From Micromonospora sp. CB01531 (lineage in GTDB: Bacteria; Actinomycetota; Actinomycetes; Mycobacteriales; Micromonosporaceae): a stretch of DNA of 36,632 nucleotides. The notes under the pieces were generated by a model. The model did no database searches, had not been told where the DNA came from, and saw only the letters and a list, made by a program, of their open reading frames with translations. A program made the translations under genes and the position numbers. The stretch's first letter is position 1. The number at the start of each line of letters is the position of its first letter. Of this stretch, positions 24,239 through 33,782 are shown piece by piece. The DNA lies in NCBI RefSeq assembly GCF_001905095.1, contig NZ_LWLS01000117.1:1-36632 (forward strand), read 5' to 3'.

Positions 24239-27200
24239 ATGTTCTCCCGCACCACGTCTCCGGCGGAGTCGCCGTCGTTGATCCTCGACCGCGCCACCTC
24301 CCTGGTCGACTACCTGATGGCCGTGCGGGCCCAGATGGAGAAGCCGGCCCGGACAGTGCCGCAGGCCGATGCCTTCTGGCAGCATGATCTGCCCGTCCAC
24401 CCGGACTGCCAGGTCGGTGTCTCCCCGGACGGCAGCAGCTGGTTGCGGATAGGTCTGCCGCCTGCGCCGAAGCAGCTCCGGGCACCCGGCGAGTTCAGCC
24501 TGTACCTCACCGGGCCCCTGTCGTACGAGACCGAGCCGCGGCTGGCTGGGGATGAGGAGACGCTCGAGCACCTGCGTACCCGGTTCGAGCAGTGGCGGCA
24601 GCGGGACTGGCGCCCGTGGGCCGAGCAAGCCCGGCGCACGGAGGCGGTCCGCCGGCTGCACCGGAGCCTGTTCGACCTCAAGCACCGCGTCGACATGAAC
24701 GCCGCCACCCACGAGCTGGTGTGGGGGCACGGTGTCCTGCGAACGGACGTCGACGCGAACCGGGTGCAGTACCCCCTCATCGTGACACCGGTCGCCATCG
24801 AGTTCGACGCCGACCGGTCGATGATCCGTGTGGTGCCGCAGGGTACCGGCCGTCTCCAGACCGACCCGCTGACCGGCCTCGACGAGCGGTACCTGAGCCA
24901 GCTGCTCGCGCTCGCCGGTCCCGGCGGGCAGCTCGACCTCGACGTCTGGGATGACTTCAACCGCCTGGAGTTCTTCGAACGGGCCCTGCGTCGTCTCGGG
25001 CTCGATCCGATCGTCCGGGCCACCGGCGCTCCCGCTCCAGCCGGCTCGCACGTCCACGACACCGGCGTGCTCTTCGTCCGGCCCCGGCAGCGGATGCTGC
25101 GCCGCTTTCTCGAGGAACTACGAGCCCGCCTGCTGACCGGCGATACATCGAGCATCGGCGCGCTGGCCGCCATCCTCGCCCACGAGCCGAGCCGCCTGGA
25201 GATGCCGCACGACCAGCCGGCCCGGTGGGCGCCGCTGGGGGAGCGGCTGCTCATGCCGCTGCCCACCAACGAGGCGCAGGAGTCGATCGCCCGACGGCTC
25301 GCCCAGCACCGCAACGTGGCGGTCCAGGGACCGCCTGGCACGGGCAAGACGCACACCATCCGCAACCTGATCTGCCACCTGATGGCGCACGGCAAGCGGG
25401 TGCTCGTGGTCGCGCAGAAGGAGGACCCGCTGCGGGTCCTCCGCGACGGGCTGCCTCAGGAGATCCAGTCGCTGTGCCTGGCCGTGCTCGGCCGATCCAC
25501 CGACCAGCTCGTCCAGCTCCAACTCGCCGCCAGGGAGCTCTCCGACCGTGGCGCCACCCTCGACAAGCGGGGCGAGCAGCAGCGGGTGGACCGGCTGCGC
25601 CGCCAGCTCGAAGAGGCCGAACGGGACCTCGGGCAGGCGCTCGGTGCGCTGCGGACCCTGGCCGAGACCGAGTCCGCGCACTACGAGATCGACGACATCC
25701 GGCTGTCCCCCAGCGACATCGGAAGCTGGTTGCGGGACCGTGCCGACCGGTACGGCGACATCCCCGACGAGATCCCCCCGCACCTCGAGGCTCCGCTCAC
25801 CGCCGAGGAATTCACCGACCTGCTCGACATCGCCGGCCGCATCGTCCGCCAGGACCGCACGCAGGCGCTGCGGCACCTGCCGACGGCGGCCGCGTTGCCG
25901 ACCGCCTCGGCCGTCCTCGCCGCGCGGCGGGAACTCGCCGCCGCCCGCGCCGAGCTGAACCGGCTCGTCGCCGAAGGTGTGGTGCTTGCGGAGGTACGGG
26001 CATTCGGCCTGCCAGCCCTCGACGAGCTCGCCGGGTACCTGCGCGAGGCACTCGCCGTGCTCACCGCCAGGGAAGGTGCCTGGACGGACGGACTCGCCAA
26101 GCTGCTGCAGGCCGACCCGAACTGGCGGGCCATGTGGGAGGACCACGTCGCCGCCTGCCAGCGGGCTCTCTCCGAACTCGCCACGGCGGCCCGGGCCGTC
26201 GCCGGCCACCAGGTGACCGTCCCCGACCCGCAGCTTGCCGAACCGCGTCGGCTGGTAGCCCAGCTTGGCGAGCTGCGCCAGCGCTTCGCCGCCGGCAAGG
26301 GCGTCAACCGGCTCTTCCAGGGCACGCTCGCCAAGCTCGCCGCCGACTGCCGGATCGACGGTGAGATCCTGCGCAGCACCGACGACGTCGACATCGTTGT
26401 CGCGTACGTCAACCGCCTGCGGCTGCGGCAGGAGCTCGCCACCCGGTGGACCGAGTGGCGGAACCTGCTCAACCTGCCGCAGGAGCCCGCCGGCCAGCCC
26501 GAGCTTTGGGCTGGTCGGCTGCTCACCGACGCGGCGACCGCCCTGGATTGGGACCGCCAGCGTTGGCCCACCCTGCATGCGACCGTCCGTCGGCTGGTGC
26601 CCTGGGTCGAGCAGGCGGTCGACGTACGCCGGCTGACCGCGCTGACCGACCTGATCGCCCGGTGCGCGGCCGTCTTCACCCACGACCAGCTCGTCGCCGA
26701 GGAACGCGAGCTGGGTGCCGTGCTTCAGGTCGGGATGTCCACCGGCGACGCCAGTGAGCTGTGGCGGCTGCTCGACCAGAGCCGCCAGCAGGACGACCTG
26801 CCCGGCTGGGACGGCATCCTCGACGAGGTACGCCGGCTGGCCGGCCTGCGCCCCGACGCGCACCGGTTCACCGAACTCGCCGAGCGGCTCCGCCCGGCCG
26901 CCCCCGCCTGGATGACCCAGATCGACGAGGGTGCCGCGACCGCCCTCGTCGGCACGGGCGGCGACTGCCTGCACCGATGGCAGTGGCGCCGCGCCCAGAC
27001 CTGGTTCGACAGCGTCGTGGGCAGCGTCGACCCGGTCGCGCTCGGCCGGCGGGTCGAGCAGACCCGGGAGCGCATCCGGCGGCTCACTCAGGAACTCGTC
27101 GTCGCATCCTCCTGGCTGGAGGTCTCCAAGGCGCTCGACGATCGTCGGCGGGCCGCGCTCGCTGACTGGACTACCGCCCTGCGCAAGATCGGAAAGGGTA

Positions 27201-29794
27201 CGGGGAAGAACGCCGCCCAGTGGCAGGCGCACGCCCAGAAGGCAATGAGCGCGGCGGTGGATGCCGTGCCGGTCTGGGTCATGTCCGTCGACCGGGCCAT
27301 CGAGCAGTTCGCCGGCGGGGCGCACTTCGACGTCGTGATCGTCGACGAGGCGTCTCAGGCCGACATGTTCTCCCTGCCCATCCTGAGCCTCGCCGAACGA
27401 GCCGTCGTCGTCGGTGACGACCAGCAGATCGGTCCGCAGCTGTCCTTCGTCGGCACGGTCACCGGTCTGATCAACTCGCATCTGGTCGACGTGCCCTCTG
27501 CCGAACACTTCGACCCGGAAAGCAGCCTCTACGACCACGCAGTCCGACGTTCCCCGGAGCGCATCCTGCTGACTGAGCACTTCCGCTCCGTACCGGCGAT
27601 CATCGGCTTCTCCAGCCAGACGTACTACGGCGGGGAGATCGAGCCGCTGCGTACCGACCGGCCCGCCGGCATCGGCGACCCGGTCATCGCCGTGCACGTG
27701 CCGCAAGGCATCCGGCAGGACCTGACCGGCTACGGCAACGTCAACGTCGCCGAGGCTGAAGCCCTCGTCACCCGGGTCGCGGCGATCGTTGCCGACCCCG
27801 CGTACGAGGGACGCAGCATCGGGGTGGTCAGCCTGCTCAGCACCAGCGGGCAGGCCCTCTACCTGCTCACCCGGCTGCGCGAGGAGATCGGCGAGGAGGA
27901 GATGGAACGACGCCGGTTGCGCGTCGGCGACTCCTACACCTTCCAGGGCGACGAGCGGGACATCGTCCTGGTGTCGATGGTCGTCGAGCCGCACCGGGGC
28001 CCGGTCGCCGCATTCACCAAGCGGGACCACCACCGCCGGGTCAACGTCGCCGCCTCCCGCGCCCGCGACCAGCTGTGGGTTTTCCACTCCGTACAGCCGG
28101 CCGACCTGCGCGAGGACGATGCCCGCGGGCTGCTGCTCACCTACTGCCAGAACGTCACCGCCGCCGACGAGGCGTACGACGACTTGGAGAAGCGCTGCGA
28201 CAGCGACTTCGAACGCGAGGTGCTGCGCCGAATCCTGCGTCGCGGGTACCGGCCGCTGCCGCAGTTCCGCATCGGCGGGTACCGGATCGACTTTGTCCTG
28301 CCCGCGCCGGACGGGCGGCGGCTGGCCATCGAGTGCGACGGCGACGCGTACCACGGGCCGGACCAGTGGGAGAGCGACATGCGCCGGCAGGCGGTGCTGG
28401 AGCGGGTCGGCAACTGCGTCTTTGTGCGTATCCGGGGAAGTGTCTTCAGCCGCGATCCGGAGGCGGCGCTGGAGCCGCTGTGGCAGCGCATCGACGAGCT
28501 GGGCATCAGCGCCCCGCCGGTGGTGGAGGTGCCTAAGCCTGCACCGTTCGTCGAGCCGGATGTCCCGTCGGCACGGCCTGCGGGGCCCCGGTTCCGTGAG
28601 GCCGTGGCGCTGCCGCGCGAACGGCCGCCGTCGCCGCCGGTCAGCGCGCCCGTCGCGGACGAGCCGGTAGACGAGGTGTCCGCTGCACCGGCCCCGCCTT
28701 ACCCGGAGCCGCCGAAGCCGGCCGTCGCCGAAACCGGGCGGTCGTCGTCAGTTCCGTCTGGTGCTGATACGTCGACAGCTGTCGAGGCTGACTCCGACGA
28801 ACCCACGGCAACGCCGGCCGTTATCCCGCCTCGGCAGGCCGTGCCGGAGCCAGCGGTCGTCGTACCGCCGCAGCGGCCCGCGCCGGACCCGGCCGCGCGG
28901 CCAGCCGACGTGCCCGCGACGGACGACGGGATCGTGCCGGTGCCGGTCGGCTACCGCAACGTCGCGTGGCTGCGGCCCTACGAGGCGGTGGCCGCGGTCG
29001 ACTGCTACCAGCACTGCCGTGACGTGCCGATCCGGCACGAAGGCAAGGTGCTGGGCTGGGCCCGCTACTACGACAACGCGTCCCCAGAGGCGCGGAAGTA
29101 TCGAGCCAACGTCCGCGTCGAGCGGGCCCATCCGACCGGCGCGAAGCTCGTCTGCTGGGTACGCCCCCACGAGGCGAAGGCCGTCATCGGCGCTGCCTCG
29201 ATGAAGCGGGACATGCCGGTGGAGGACAGCCGGGGACGTCACGCCGGGCTCGTGGAGTACTTCCCGCCGGGCAGCCCCGCCGCCGTCCGGTTCCGCAGCG
29301 TCACCCGGCTGCTGCGGCTCTCCGGCGGCGGTGAGGGCCGGGAAGCCACCCCCACCGCACCGCCGCCGGCCAGCAGGGAGACGCCTGATCGGGCGAGCCT
29401 GGAAGACACCCTCAACGAGGCGATGGAGCGGGCCTACGATCGCACCAAGGATTCACCCGACGAGCCGGACCGTGGCACGGCGGACCGGAGGGCGCTGGAA
29501 GCCGTCTTCCACGACGCCATGGTCCGCAGCTACGAACGGGCCCGCGACCAGGCGAACTACCACGCCGCGCTTTTCCTCCGCATGCTCACCGAGAAGGGCG
29601 GACTGGCTACGGCCCGGCAACTGCTCCACAACCCGGGCGTCTCCGACGGGTTCACGGCGCTGTGGGAGCGGGGACGGGTGGATCTGACGGTCGAGGCGGT
29701 GGTCATCAGGCCGCGGTTCCGGCCGCTGTTCACCGACGAGGAACTGGCGATCGCCAGCAAGCGGGTGGTGGAAGCGTCCTCGCACGTGTCCTGA
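24239..29794 (+). CDS. Giant SF1 helicase with Vsr-like nuclease domain and duplicated C-terminal module
   Basis: An 1851-residue cytosolic ATPase/nuclease, probably anti-phage. After an N-terminal domain comes Walker A GPPGTGKT (about residue 363), a long helical insertion (about 430-1000, including coiled-coil like RVDRLRRQLEEAERDL), then Walker B VIVDEASQAD (about 1035), GDDQQIGP, TEHFRS, SYTFQGDERDIVLVSMV and VAASRARDQLWVF: a full UPF1-like SF1 set. Residues about 1320-1415 form a PD-(D/E)XK domain of the Vsr/DUF559/MTES_1575 kind (GYRIDFVL, then IECDGDAYHG). A Pro-rich linker follows. Then come two copies of a roughly 60-residue module with WLRPYEA and WVRPHEA, and a helical tail containing GRVDLTVEAVVI and LFTDEEL. 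ATG 24239 has AAAGGG upstream. It converges on the HNH gene with an 17-bp gap. Confidence 0.9.
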   Translation: MFSRTTSPAESPSLILDRATSLVDYLMAVRAQMEKPARTVPQADAFWQHDLPVHPDCQVGVSPDGSSWLRIGLPPAPKQLRAPGEFSLYLTGPLSYETEPRLAGDEETLEHLRTRFEQWRQRDWRPWAEQARRTEAVRRLHRSLFDLKHRVDMNAATHELVWGHGVLRTDVDANRVQYPLIVTPVAIEFDADRSMIRVVPQGTGRLQTDPLTGLDERYLSQLLALAGPGGQLDLDVWDDFNRLEFFERALRRLGLDPIVRATGAPAPAGSHVHDTGVLFVRPRQRMLRRFLEELRARLLTGDTSSIGALAAILAHEPSRLEMPHDQPARWAPLGERLLMPLPTNEAQESIARRLAQHRNVAVQGPPGTGKTHTIRNLICHLMAHGKRVLVVAQKEDPLRVLRDGLPQEIQSLCLAVLGRSTDQLVQLQLAARELSDRGATLDKRGEQQRVDRLRRQLEEAERDLGQALGALRTLAETESAHYEIDDIRLSPSDIGSWLRDRADRYGDIPDEIPPHLEAPLTAEEFTDLLDIAGRIVRQDRTQALRHLPTAAALPTASAVLAARRELAAARAELNRLVAEGVVLAEVRAFGLPALDELAGYLREALAVLTAREGAWTDGLAKLLQADPNWRAMWEDHVAACQRALSELATAARAVAGHQVTVPDPQLAEPRRLVAQLGELRQRFAAGKGVNRLFQGTLAKLAADCRIDGEILRSTDDVDIVVAYVNRLRLRQELATRWTEWRNLLNLPQEPAGQPELWAGRLLTDAATALDWDRQRWPTLHATVRRLVPWVEQAVDVRRLTALTDLIARCAAVFTHDQLVAEERELGAVLQVGMSTGDASELWRLLDQSRQQDDLPGWDGILDEVRRLAGLRPDAHRFTELAERLRPAAPAWMTQIDEGAATALVGTGGDCLHRWQWRRAQTWFDSVVGSVDPVALGRRVEQTRERIRRLTQELVVASSWLEVSKALDDRRRAALADWTTALRKIGKGTGKNAAQWQAHAQKAMSAAVDAVPVWVMSVDRAIEQFAGGAHFDVVIVDEASQADMFSLPILSLAERAVVVGDDQQIGPQLSFVGTVTGLINSHLVDVPSAEHFDPESSLYDHAVRRSPERILLTEHFRSVPAIIGFSSQTYYGGEIEPLRTDRPAGIGDPVIAVHVPQGIRQDLTGYGNVNVAEAEALVTRVAAIVADPAYEGRSIGVVSLLSTSGQALYLLTRLREEIGEEEMERRRLRVGDSYTFQGDERDIVLVSMVVEPHRGPVAAFTKRDHHRRVNVAASRARDQLWVFHSVQPADLREDDARGLLLTYCQNVTAADEAYDDLEKRCDSDFEREVLRRILRRGYRPLPQFRIGGYRIDFVLPAPDGRRLAIECDGDAYHGPDQWESDMRRQAVLERVGNCVFVRIRGSVFSRDPEAALEPLWQRIDELGISAPPVVEVPKPAPFVEPDVPSARPAGPRFREAVALPRERPPSPPVSAPVADEPVDEVSAAPAPPYPEPPKPAVAETGRSSSVPSGADTSTAVEADSDEPTATPAVIPPRQAVPEPAVVVPPQRPAPDPAARPADVPATDDGIVPVPVGYRNVAWLRPYEAVAAVDCYQHCRDVPIRHEGKVLGWARYYDNASPEARKYRANVRVERAHPTGAKLVCWVRPHEAKAVIGAASMKRDMPVEDSRGRHAGLVEYFPPGSPAAVRFRSVTRLLRLSGGGEGREATPTAPPPASRETPDRASLEDTLNEAMERAYDRTKDSPDEPDRGTADRRALEAVFHDAMVRSYERARDQANYHAALFLRMLTEKGGLATARQLLHNPGVSDGFTALWERGRVDLTVEAVVIRPRFRPLFTDEELAIASKRVVEASSHVS

Positions 29795-29811
29795 ACGGCA
29801 TACAGCCGCCG

Positions 29812-30711
29812 CTACGCGGCCAGTGGCTCGCCCTTGAACACCTCCCGACGGTGCCAAAAGACATGGTCGGCTGCCGGCACCGCCGTGCCCGGACGCGGCC
29901 TGAGCATCCGACCGTGCAGGTCATACACCATGCGCCCGACGCTGGTCCGCGAGGTGAAGGCGCTCGAGACGTGGATGCGCAGGTCAGTATCAAGGCCCAG
30001 TGCACCGAAGTCGAAGAGCTTGTGGTGCAGTACGCACAGCGCAAGGCCGTTGTCGAGGGTGTCCGGACCGTCGAAGGCCCACCACCGCACGTGCGCAGCC
30101 TCGACCCCGACTGCGGCGCTGTGGAGTTGGCCGTCGTACCCGCAGAAGGCGCACTGCCGGTCCCATGCTTGAAGGACCGCAAGCCGCCAGGTGGTATCCC
30201 GTCGACGGACGGCGGCTGGTGCCGCGCCGGGCGCGTGCAGGACGTCGTCGGGGTCCAGTCCTGCGGCGGTGAGGACGTCCGGCGCGATCGTCGGCGGGAA
30301 GTGGCTCTCTACCAGGGCGCGAGCGGCAGCCCTCAGCAGTTCGGGATCCTGCCGCAGCGCCGCCTCGATGGGTGTGGCGAGCCGGCCCACCACCTCGTGC
30401 GCTGCCAAGGGGCCGATGAGATCCATCGGCACGTTGTGGTTGAGCGTCCAGACGCCATCGCTGCGCAGCCGGGTGAACGGATAGGCCGCACTCTGCGCGC
30501 GGGCTGTCCGTGAGGCGGGGCCGAACTCGGCAATCAATTCGCTCAGCCGAGCCTCAGCCTCCGACCAGGGCAGCTCGCTTGATCCGGTGTCGGTGAGGCG
30601 CGCGAGGGCCAGCAGCACCAGCAGCGGCTTGTGCGGTGCGCGCCGTCCGTGGCGTTGATGCAGGCGTAGCGAGGACAGCCGGTCCAGCACTTCTTGATGG
30701 GTCGAGGTCAT
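29812..30711 (-). CDS. SBD-HNH endonuclease, phosphorothioate-DNA-dependent restriction type
   Basis: A 299-residue predicted type IV restriction nuclease. Residues 1 to about 150 match the sulfur-binding domain of ScoMcrA-like enzymes: RAPHKPLLVLLALARL, SELPWSEAEARLSELIAEFGP and AYPFTRLRSDGVW. The APHKPLL loop and the EAE...EFGP helix are the family's signature. From about residue 170 an HNH domain follows: CAFCGYDG for zinc, VEAAHVRWW, then NGLALCVLHHKLFDFG. The family cuts DNA near phosphorothioate-modified sites. No dnd modification genes occur in this window, as expected for a restriction-only host. ATG 30711 overlaps the stop of the helicase gene (ATGA), so it is translated together with it. 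It ends 17 bp from the convergent SF1 helicase. Confidence 0.9.
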   Translation of the reverse strand: MTSTHQEVLDRLSSLRLHQRHGRRAPHKPLLVLLALARLTDTGSSELPWSEAEARLSELIAEFGPASRTARAQSAAYPFTRLRSDGVWTLNHNVPMDLIGPLAAHEVVGRLATPIEAALRQDPELLRAAARALVESHFPPTIAPDVLTAAGLDPDDVLHAPGAAPAAVRRRDTTWRLAVLQAWDRQCAFCGYDGQLHSAAVGVEAAHVRWWAFDGPDTLDNGLALCVLHHKLFDFGALGLDTDLRIHVSSAFTSRTSVGRMVYDLHGRMLRPRPGTAVPAADHVFWHRREVFKGEPLAA

Positions 30712-33700
30712 GCGGCGATCGCCCGGGCGGCGGCGTACATGTCGGCGGGGAGCGGGTGCTGCAGGCGCCAGAGAATCCGCATTGGTCGGTCGCCCGTGTG
30801 CTCCTGGTAGGTCATCGGCCCGGCGTACAGGTACGGCGGTGCACCGAGGTCGCGGTCGGCGACCTTGGTCTCCCGCACGAACAGGTGCACCGTCGACCCT
30901 AGTTTCTGGTGGTTGATGTAGCGCTGCCCTGTCGCTGAGGCCGACGAAGTCGTGCTCTGCGACTCCCACTGGAAGAGGCGGTTGGTGATGGCCCGGTCGG
31001 CATACATCGTCGTGGGGGAGTAGTGCTCTTCCGACTTGACCAGGGTGACGAAGAAGAGGTCGGCCTGCTCGTTAGGCAGCCACTTCACGCCCTCGCGCAG
31101 CGACCCTGGGTTCGGCATGCCAAAGGCGGCGCAGGCCTCGTTGCGGCTGTAGCGGACGTGCACCCGCAGTGGTAGCTGCTCGGACTCCGGCTGCGGCGTG
31201 ACCCGGTGGATGCGATCTCGCAGCACCTCGGCGACCTCGCGCAACTCCGCGCATCGCGCCGGCTCCGCCCACAGCCGCTTGAGCCGCGCGTCGCGCTCCG
31301 TCAGCGGCACCGACGGCCCCCACAGGCTGAAATGCAGCATGTCCAGCAGCCGTCCGCCGCCGGGCTGTTCGCCACTCGCGACCCGGACGAGTAGGTCCAG
31401 CCGGTCGACGTCGTCGATGTGCAGCATCCGCCCGATGGCCCGGCCGAGCTCGCGGTCGTTGGGGCCGCCGGCCGAGGTGTCGATGCCCGCGAGGCGCCGC
31501 AGCCCCGCCCACCCGCCGATGCTCGCCGACCGGTAGACGTCCTCGATGTCCAGGCCGGTCTCGTGTAGGAACTCGGCCAGGCTTACCTCACCGAGCTGCC
31601 GCAGCTCCGCCACCAGGCCATTCTTCGAGGTCGGCAGGGCCGACTTCAGGTTGGCGAGCACGATCTCCTTCGCCACTCGGTCCAGCTCGATGTGGCAGCC
31701 GCTCGGCAGCGACGGGAAGTCATCCCGCACCGCGGCCTCGACGGCCCGCCGGCTGACGCCGGCCAGGGCCCGCCACCGCAAGTCGAACCGGAAGTTGGCG
31801 TGCTGCCCGCCGATGAAGTCGAGCACGGTCAGGCACGGCTTGTCGTCGTCGAGGCGCAGACCGCGGCCGAGCTGCTGGAGGAAGATGGTGGCGCTCTCGG
31901 TGGGGCGCAGCATGAGGATCGTGTCGACCATCGGCAGGTCAACACCCTCGTTGAACAGGTCGACGGTGAACAGGACCCGCAGCTCACGCTTGCGGAAGTG
32001 GTCGATCAGCGTGTGCCGGCCGACGCGATCGACCCGCGAGGTCACTGCCGCCGACGGCACCCCGTGCTTGGTGAACCAGTCGGCCATGAACTCGGCGTGC
32101 CCGATGCTCACGCAGAACCCGAGCGCCCGCATCCGCCCCACGTCGACGGTGTCGCGAACCGCCTGCAGGATCATCCGGGCACGGGCGTGGTTGCCGGTGT
32201 AGACGCCATCCAGCTCGGCTGGGTCGTACCCTTGCCCGCGCTTCCAGCGCAGCTGCGACAGGTCGACGTCATCGTGCAGCCCGAAATACTGGAACGGCGC
32301 CAGCAACTGCCGCTCGAGGGCCTCCCACAGGTGCAACTCCACCGAGGCACGGCCGTCGAACCACCGCCGCACGTCGCCACCGTCACTCCGGTCGGGAGTC
32401 GCGGTCAGCCCCAGCAGGACGCGCGGCCGCAGCCGTTCCAGCAGCCGTGCGTACGTCGGCGCCTCGGCGTGGTGGAACTCATCAACGATCACCATGTCGA
32501 ACGCTTCGGGGTCGATTTCCTGCCGCTGCAGCGACTGGATCGAGGCGAAGACGTGATTCCAGTCCTTCGGCCGATCCCCACCGACGAGGGTTTCGCCGAA
32601 GCTGCCGTCCCCCATCACCTGCCGGAACACCGACCGGCTCTGCCGCAGGATCTGCTCCTGATGGGCAACGAAGAGCAGCGAGTCGACCTGGCCAGCCTTG
32701 CGGAGCCGCCGGTAGTCCAGCGCGGCTACCACCGTCTTGCCGGTGCCCGTCGCCATCACCACCAGGTTCCGCCAGCGGCCGTGCACCAGCCGCTCGGCGT
32801 CCAGGTCGTCCAGAACCTCCTGCTGATACGGGAACGGCCGGACGTCCAGGTTCGCGATCTCGGTGGGCGCCTCGTCAGAGCGCTCGCCGCGCAGCGCAAG
32901 CCGCAGCCGGTCGGCGTCCTTCGTCGGGTCGTACGCCTCGAAGGCAGAGTCGTTCCAGTAGTCGGTGAATGTCGCCTCGAACGTGTCGATGACGTGCGGC
33001 TGCTCCAGGCTCGAGATCCGCACGTTCCATTCGACGCCGTCGACCAGCGCGGTCTTTGAGAGATTGGACGAGCCGACGTATGCGGTGGTGGTGCCGTTGT
33101 TGCGGCGGAACAACCAAGCCTTGGCGTGAAGCCGAGTAGTCCTGGTCTCGTACGAGACCTTGATGTCGGCGCCCAACTCGGCGAGCCGGTCCAGGGCCCG
33201 CTGGTCAGTCGCGCCCATGTATGTCGTGGTGATGACCCGCAGCCGGCCGCCCCGGGCAATCAAGTCGCGGATGGCGCCCTGGACCTGGAGCAGGCCGTGC
33301 CACTTGATGAACGCGCAGAGCAGGTCCACATGGTCGGCGGAAGCCATCTCGTGAGTGACCTCGTGACCGATGCGAGGCTGGTGGCGGCCGTTGACCAGCA
33401 GGGCGCCGGTAGAGAGCGAGGTGGCGGGCCGTATGGGGAAGGTGGTGGAGGCGGGTGGCGCCGGCGGGGCCGCGATGGCGTGCAGGAGGCGCTGCGTGTC
33501 GGCGACCTGGTCGTCGGCGCCGACGGCGCGCGGCTCGGCCTGGGCGATACTCTCTGCAATCCGGTTGGCCAGCGCGACCTGGCGGGCAAGCTTGTCGTCA
33601 CCTCCGCCGAGGGCGAGCAGCGCCCTGCGGGTCAGTGCCGCGATGTGCCGGGCGAGCACGTCGTGAGCGTCGGCTGGGTCGAGCTTGCCGTGCTGGAGCA

Positions 33701-33782
33701 GCAACGGGTTGACGTGCTTGAGCCGCTCGGCGAGTTCGCGAGTAATCAGGTGCTCGTAGATGCCCGGCTCTAGATCAGTCAC
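30708..33782 (-). CDS. PLD-nuclease/DEAD helicase/DUF3427 protein
   Basis: A 1024-residue multidomain protein. Residues about 95-275 are a phospholipase-D-type nuclease domain with RLHAKAWLFRR and VGSSNLSKTAL near 218-240. A superfamily 2 helicase core follows: MATGTGKTVVAALDYRRL (about 345), VIVDEFHHAEAPTY (about 435), LLGLTATPDRSDGGD, and motif VI QQLGRGLRLDDD (about 640). The C-terminal 250 residues are a DUF3427 domain (YSRNEACAAFG, then NPGSLREGVKW, and ATGQRYINHQ). This architecture is a known one of prokaryotic defence loci. GTG 33782 is the start; its ribosome-binding site is weak. The stop is shared as ATGA with the SBD-HNH gene, a tight pairing that implies the helicase and the modification-sensing nuclease act together. 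Confidence 0.92.
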   Translation of the reverse strand: MTDLEPGIYEHLITRELAERLKHVNPLLLQHGKLDPADAHDVLARHIAALTRRALLALGGGDDKLARQVALANRIAESIAQAEPRAVGADDQVADTQRLLHAIAAPPAPPASTTFPIRPATSLSTGALLVNGRHQPRIGHEVTHEMASADHVDLLCAFIKWHGLLQVQGAIRDLIARGGRLRVITTTYMGATDQRALDRLAELGADIKVSYETRTTRLHAKAWLFRRNNGTTTAYVGSSNLSKTALVDGVEWNVRISSLEQPHVIDTFEATFTDYWNDSAFEAYDPTKDADRLRLALRGERSDEAPTEIANLDVRPFPYQQEVLDDLDAERLVHGRWRNLVVMATGTGKTVVAALDYRRLRKAGQVDSLLFVAHQEQILRQSRSVFRQVMGDGSFGETLVGGDRPKDWNHVFASIQSLQRQEIDPEAFDMVIVDEFHHAEAPTYARLLERLRPRVLLGLTATPDRSDGGDVRRWFDGRASVELHLWEALERQLLAPFQYFGLHDDVDLSQLRWKRGQGYDPAELDGVYTGNHARARMILQAVRDTVDVGRMRALGFCVSIGHAEFMADWFTKHGVPSAAVTSRVDRVGRHTLIDHFRKRELRVLFTVDLFNEGVDLPMVDTILMLRPTESATIFLQQLGRGLRLDDDKPCLTVLDFIGGQHANFRFDLRWRALAGVSRRAVEAAVRDDFPSLPSGCHIELDRVAKEIVLANLKSALPTSKNGLVAELRQLGEVSLAEFLHETGLDIEDVYRSASIGGWAGLRRLAGIDTSAGGPNDRELGRAIGRMLHIDDVDRLDLLVRVASGEQPGGGRLLDMLHFSLWGPSVPLTERDARLKRLWAEPARCAELREVAEVLRDRIHRVTPQPESEQLPLRVHVRYSRNEACAAFGMPNPGSLREGVKWLPNEQADLFFVTLVKSEEHYSPTTMYADRAITNRLFQWESQSTTSSASATGQRYINHQKLGSTVHLFVRETKVADRDLGAPPYLYAGPMTYQEHTGDRPMRILWRLQHPLPADMYAAARAIAA

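Noticed and set aside
25118..28354. Very long minus-strand open frame (1078 codons) opposite the SF1 helicase
   Set aside because: It is the antisense shadow of a high-GC gene: no motifs, Gly/Val/Pro/Gln-rich, while the plus strand holds a full helicase motif set.
31692..33059. 455-codon plus-strand frame opposite the PLD-helicase gene
   Set aside because: Antisense shadow rich in Gln, Arg and His with no domain. The opposite strand has PLD and helicase motifs.
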